From NCBI GenBank assembly GCA_021648365.1, contig JAKISY010000006.1:26486-90485 (forward strand): a stretch of 64,000 nt of DNA, given 5' to 3'. The DNA is from Verrucomicrobiales bacterium (GTDB lineage: Bacteria; Verrucomicrobiota; Verrucomicrobiia; Verrucomicrobiales; DEV007). Of this stretch, positions 60,716 to 64,000 are shown one piece after another (the stretch's first letter is position 1; every line of letters starts with the position of its first letter). The notes beneath the pieces were generated by a model. The model did no database searches, was not told the DNA's origin, and was given only the letters and a program-made list of their open reading frames with translations. A program made the translations under genes and the position numbers.

Positions 60716-61380
60716 ACTTTTTCGATCAGCCATCCGACACCATCGCAGTCAAAATCTGTGGCATCACTCAGGGCGAACAGGCACGGCAAATCGTTGCCCT
60801 CGGCGCCGACGCGGTTGGGATCAATTTCTGGCCAAAATCCAAACGTCACATCAGCTTTGATCAAGCCCGTCCGTGGCTCGAAGAACTACAAGGCAAAGTC
60901 ACACGCATCGGCGTCTTCGTGAACCCTGATGCCGATGATGTTATCCACATCCTAACCAGTGGAGCCATCGACCACGCCCAACTGCACGGCGACGAAAGCC
61001 CGCAAATGCTCGAGAAACTGACGCAGCAAGGTTTCAGTGTTTATAAAGCCCTCGGAATCAAAGCTCAACAGGACTTAGATCGCATCGAAGCCTACCCAGG
61101 CTCAAAAATCCTACTCGACGCCTACGCTCCGAGCGAATATGGCGGCACCGGCGAAGCCTTCGACTGGAATCTCGGACGTATGGCAGTCGAGCGTTTTCGA
61201 GGAGAGAAAAAAATCATCCTCGCTGGTGGTCTCACTGCGGAAAACATCGCCACCGCCATTGAGCAAGTGAACCCCTTTGCCGTGGACACTGCCAGTGGTG
61301 TCGAATCCGGCACCCCCGGCATCAAAGACCTCGACAAAGTCAAACAGTTCATCCAAGCTGCAAAACAACCAATCTCCTAA
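60712..61380 (+). CDS. trpF: Phosphoribosylanthranilate isomerase
   Basis: A 222-residue TIM barrel. VKICGITQGEQARQIVALGA supplies the catalytic Cys, GINFWPKSKRHIS the conserved WPxSxR-type motif, and DHAQLHGDESPQM the catalytic-Asp barrel region, with DTASGVESGTPGIKDLDKV closing the phosphate site. It converts PRA to CdRP in tryptophan biosynthesis. No other trp gene is in the window. Confidence 0.95.
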   Translation: MNFFDQPSDTIAVKICGITQGEQARQIVALGADAVGINFWPKSKRHISFDQARPWLEELQGKVTRIGVFVNPDADDVIHILTSGAIDHAQLHGDESPQMLEKLTQQGFSVYKALGIKAQQDLDRIEAYPGSKILLDAYAPSEYGGTGEAFDWNLGRMAVERFRGEKKIILAGGLTAENIATAIEQVNPFAVDTASGVESGTPGIKDLDKVKQFIQAAKQPIS

Positions 61381-61440
61381 TTCCAACTTCCAACTTCTAA
61401 CTTCCAACTTCTAACTTCTAACTTCTAACTTCTAACTTCT
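61381..61440. repeat. TTCYAAC heptamer array
   Basis: Eight units of TTCCAAC or TTCTAAC beginning at the base after the trpF stop, followed by a partial unit. It ends 11 bp before the monooxygenase start and so includes the place where a ribosome-binding site would be. Seven-base units make length changes alter the spacing there. Confidence 0.85.
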
Positions 61441-61450
61441 ACACCCTACC

Positions 61451-61753
61451 ATGTACATCGCAATGAACCGTTTCCGCATCGCCCCAAGTTTTGAAAAAGC
61501 CTTCGAAGAAATGTGGCGCAGCCGCGAATCCTATCTCGACCAAGTTCCTGGCTTCAAAGAATTTTATTTCCTGCGCGGTCCGAAAAATGATGACCACACC
61601 CTCTATGTCTCACATTCCGTTTGGGAATCCCACGCCGCCTTCGAAGCCTGGACCAACTCCGACAGCTTCAAACAAGCCCACGCCCGAGCCAAATCCCCCG
61701 AAGGCATGCACCTCGGTCACCCGAACTTCGAGGGCTTTGAGGTGATTCTGTAG
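61451..61753 (+). CDS. ABM-domain monooxygenase, HmoA/IsdG-like
   Basis: A 100-residue protein with the antibiotic-biosynthesis-monooxygenase fold. MYIAMNRFRIAPSFEKAFEE and WRSRESYLDQVPGFKEFYFL are close to the HmoA/HmoB group of heme-degrading monooxygenases, and the C-terminal region HPNFEGFEVIL is the usual end strand. It may degrade heme or a quinol. The upstream region is the heptamer array, an odd place for translation initiation. Confidence 0.85.
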   Translation: MYIAMNRFRIAPSFEKAFEEMWRSRESYLDQVPGFKEFYFLRGPKNDDHTLYVSHSVWESHAAFEAWTNSDSFKQAHARAKSPEGMHLGHPNFEGFEVIL

Positions 61754-61794
61754 ATCTACCAAACGAAGCCTTCCCACCATGAAGCACTTGAAGC

Positions 61795-62091
61795 TCACGA
61801 AGACTGGAAGAAGCTTCGCGTTCGACGAACAACCAAAACCCAAGTCATCTGGCAAGCAGCTAGATCTCTAATGCCGTCCAGCTCTGCAATAGGCTTAAGG
61901 ACTTCCGCCGAAAGACGAATACTTTCGGGCGAACACGCTCCATACAATCCTGAAAGGCTATTGCAACTCTTCGGAACATCCTTGTCCAATCCTCCGAAAT
62001 CTCCGATCTGGAAACCAGCAATCTTTCCATCTGGCAGAAGAATAAAGCATTTTTTGAGCCGATTAGGAACTCTATTCGGCTCAAATCCCAT
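61795..62091 (-). pseudogene. Uncertain gene remnant
   Basis: The 98-residue frame reads FILLPDGKIAGFQIGDFGGL and SIRLSAEVLKPIAELDGIRD. No family is recognised. Its stop falls in a sequence similar to the complement of a dispersed repeat (21411-21440), so it may be the front of a gene cut off by a repeat. Read as remnant or chance frame; weak support. Confidence 0.25.
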
Positions 62092-62130
62092 AGGATAGAC
62101 ATCCAGTCATTTTTTTACGCTGCATTATCG

Positions 62131-62517
62131 CTACTTTCGCACCCTACCAAACCTCCTAATGATCAAAGCCACGATCATCATGAAAACCCCAATCATGCTT
62201 TGCAGGATGAAGTTTAGGTGATTTAGGTAGGCTCTACCGGGGATCGGAGAAGCTTGTCCCGACATCATTTGATGATCTTGGATATTTGCTTCGAACAAAG
62301 CGCTTCTCAGCCAATACCCCAAAACTGCCAACAATGTCGAGACCCCCAAAGCGCCCAAAAAATACCAGAATTTTTTTAAGTCCTTGATAGCCGCGTATAT
62401 CGCTAGAATCGCAGTGATTCCCAAAAAACAGAAAACTAACAAATTCATTCCACTAACCTCGCCAAAGGCCAAGTCCTCAAAATTGACTCTAACAATATTT
62501 ATCTGATATCCTTCCAT
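62131..62517 (-). CDS. Membrane protein paralogous to the C-terminus of the next protein
   Basis: A 128-residue protein with about three hydrophobic segments. Its second half, FWYFLGALGVSTLLAVLGYW through NFILQSMIGVFMMIVALIIRR, repeats the layout of the C-terminal ~110 residues of the 401-residue protein directly upstream (FWRYFFSLALVSVLACIGYW ... SFAMQTLLGLFVMVVALVFR). The two genes are 7 bp apart in the same direction, so this looks like a local duplication. Function unknown. Confidence 0.75.
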   Translation of the reverse strand: MEGYQINIVRVNFEDLAFGEVSGMNLLVFCFLGITAILAIYAAIKDLKKFWYFLGALGVSTLLAVLGYWLRSALFEANIQDHQMMSGQASPIPGRAYLNHLNFILQSMIGVFMMIVALIIRRFGRVRK

Positions 62518-62524
62518 ATTCCAG

Positions 62525-63730
62525 CTATCCCTTCATTGTAGATGATTTAATCTTACGAAATACCAAGGCAACCACCATCACAAAAAGACCCAATAGAGTT
62601 TGCATGGCAAAACTCAACTTGCGATGATAAATCTGACCATTAGCCGTCAATTCTTCAAAACTATCAGTGAGCCCAAGCACTGCTCGCTGTTGCGCATGAA
62701 TGATATACATCATTTCTGCATTGACCCAATACCCGATACACGCCAACACTGAAACCAGTGCAAGAGAAAAAAAGTATCGCCAAAACCGAGGTGACTCATT
62801 TCTATATGAAAAAATGGTCAGCAACCCCGTTAAAGCTAATATCAGCCAGTTCGCCTTATTAAATATCCAAATAAGCCCCCCATCACGGTCTAATGGTTCA
62901 TGATATATGATCCCCAACTTACGATCTATCTCCCTCTCCTGCTCTTCCGAAATCCCCAACTCAACTTTCACCTCGTCCCTACGTTCTCGTAAAAGTTTCA
63001 TCAACTCACTAACTCTGCCCTCCCTATTGTTTCCAAAATTATGAAACATATAAATTAACTTATTCAGATAAGAATATGCTTTGATTTTTTTCTCAAGGTC
63101 ATCAATCCGATAGGCCAATTCAAAACCATGCTGTAAAGCTTGCAATGACCACTCAGCGTATTCGCCATACACCGCGATCGTTGCATTATAAACTTTAATG
63201 GCATCGTCAGTTTCACCCAATTTTTCCAAACACATACCATACAGAAAAATAGCCTCGGCACGCCCTAGTTTATCCAACCAGTCCTTGTTTTTATTGATCG
63301 TCCCCAACGCTTTTTTAGCCGCCTCCCAATCTTCCAATCTCACCAACACCCTTCCCAAATAAAGCGTAGCCTTGGGAGTCAGTTCATCATCCCGATATTT
63401 GCTCACCACACGCAGCAGATGATCGCGCGCCTCTAGCAGCACCTCCCGATCTTCACTGCGTGACTTTTCCCACCCTGCTTCATAATCACTCAGCGCCTTT
63501 GCCGCATCCCCCGTCCTCAATTCCATCGCATAAGCATCCTCTACCTGCCACCCTTCCCTCTGCGCAAAGCGCTCATCCGCAACGATCATCCGTTCGAACG
63601 TTGGTGGCGGAAACGGGCGATAAATATCCACAAATTCCCGATTCAGAAAACTCGCCACCACAGAAAACACCCCCACCGTTACCAGTAGGAAAAAACCAAC
63701 AATCAGCAATATAGTTCCAAAATTTTTCAT
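62525..63730 (-). CDS. TPR-repeat membrane protein
   Basis: A 401-residue protein. An N-terminal helix (TILLIVGFFLLVTVGVFSVV) is followed by a soluble region with helical repeats (AKALSDYEAGWEKSRSED, TPKATLYLGRVLVRLEDWEA, GRAEAIFLYGMCLEKLGETD), tetratricopeptide-like, and three C-terminal hydrophobic helices. The repeats face the periplasm or cytoplasm and may hold partner proteins. The C-terminal module recurs in the next gene. Role unknown. Confidence 0.8.
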   Translation of the reverse strand: MKNFGTILLIVGFFLLVTVGVFSVVASFLNREFVDIYRPFPPPTFERMIVADERFAQREGWQVEDAYAMELRTGDAAKALSDYEAGWEKSRSEDREVLLEARDHLLRVVSKYRDDELTPKATLYLGRVLVRLEDWEAAKKALGTINKNKDWLDKLGRAEAIFLYGMCLEKLGETDDAIKVYNATIAVYGEYAEWSLQALQHGFELAYRIDDLEKKIKAYSYLNKLIYMFHNFGNNREGRVSELMKLLRERRDEVKVELGISEEQEREIDRKLGIIYHEPLDRDGGLIWIFNKANWLILALTGLLTIFSYRNESPRFWRYFFSLALVSVLACIGYWVNAEMMYIIHAQQRAVLGLTDSFEELTANGQIYHRKLSFAMQTLLGLFVMVVALVFRKIKSSTMKG

Positions 63731-63914
63731 TCAATCACCTTTCCCTGCCCCAGTTATTATAACCTGACCCCACCACCATCACCAATTCCACCCTCCCGCG
63801 CCATTACAAAATCCACCCATTTTTGTAAACCTCCTCACATGACACAATGAATTATACAGCCGAAGGTGACGCAAAGGAGTCGCGCAGAAATAAGGTGACT
63901 AAGTCTGCAAAGAA

Positions 63915-63994
63915 TTTTGTTTGGCTTCAAGGCGGAATCTGACAGAGTTTAGCGGGCTAAATGAGTCGGATTCCAACGCAGAAGCCAGGCAAAA
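63915..63994. repeat. Long imperfect palindrome (80 bp)
   Basis: Outer arms TTTTGTTTGGCTTC (63915-63928) and GAAGCCAGGCAAAA (63981-63994) pair at 12 of 14 positions. Inside, GGAATCTGACAGAGTTTAGC pairs with GCTAAATGAGTCGGATTCC around a tiny GG loop, with a few mismatches. No gene lies here. It could be a repeat element, a hairpin from a mobile element or a recombination site; nothing decides between them. The 184 bp before it hold no other feature. Confidence 0.75.
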
Positions 63995-64000
63995 ATCGAA

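Noticed and set aside
63915..63994. Integron attC site
   Set aside because: The characteristic GTTRRRY / RYYYAAC core sites of attC hairpins are not visible at the arm ends, and no cassette follows within the window.
1..64000. CRISPR arrays, tRNA and rRNA genes
   Set aside because: I saw no regularly spaced direct repeats with unique spacers, no clover-leaf-like T-loop consensus and no rRNA conserved segments. A scan with tRNAscan-SE and a CRISPR finder would settle it.

Overview
The window looks like a chromosomal segment from a member of the PVC superphylum, most likely a marine or freshwater Verrucomicrobiota. The signs are a formylglycine-type sulfatase, a paired cytochrome/DUF1549/DUF1553 (PSD1) and DUF1501 operon, secreted PQQ-type propellers, a Gfo/Idh/MocA protein with a twin-arginine leader, a secreted laminin-G/DUF1080-like giant protein, and a partial ebo cluster. 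The phylum is inferred from gene content only. I saw no rRNA, tRNA, CRISPR array or prophage.

Layout. 0-11 kb: a truncated oxidoreductase and a membrane-anchored propeller (minus), a mazEF module with a readable promoter, a sulfatase, a 766-residue secreted orphan bracketed by two copies of a REP-like hairpin, a polysaccharide deacetylase, a ClsC-like phospholipase D lipoprotein and an esterase. 11-17 kb: a repeat-filled spacer, recQ, two tandem toxin-antitoxin-like pairs (AbiEii-type and Doc-type) and a lipoprotein. 17-25 kb: the giant protein, a NagB/PIG-L fusion, an ECF sigma factor and a TetR regulator sharing one operator sequence. 25-33 kb: a propeller with a methyltransferase-like head, an M50 protease without an ordinary start codon, a decayed acyl carrier protein fragment, an M28 peptidase and an orphan solute-binding protein.

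33-40 kb is the most interesting part. A ROK-type regulator with its own palindromic operator heads a tight same-strand run: IolB/KduI-like cupin isomerase, GabD-like aldehyde dehydrogenase, fructose-6-phosphate-aldolase-like transaldolase, threonine-synthase-like PLP enzyme, SerA-like 2-hydroxyacid dehydrogenase and RidA. The first three enzymes match the core of transaldolase-type sulfoglycolysis. The next three could take the sulfolactate on to pyruvate, sulfite and ammonia. This is a hypothesis from gene content.

40-64 kb: a TolC-type outer membrane factor, a potassium channel, avtA, a SET-domain methyltransferase, a LysM lipoprotein, a reduced ebo cluster (E-C-D) next to a REP-associated tyrosine transposase, a receiver protein with a histidine-kinase dimerisation helix but no ATPase, the PSD1/DUF1501 operon, a two-domain esterase, a cytochrome c'-like protein, a transporter pseudogene, a histone-H1-like DUF2934 protein, a nuclease, a methyltransferase-trpF pair and two paralogous membrane proteins.

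Spacers carry many short repeated sequences: REP-like hairpins, shared oligomer families, hexamer and heptamer arrays, and an 80-bp palindrome at the right end.
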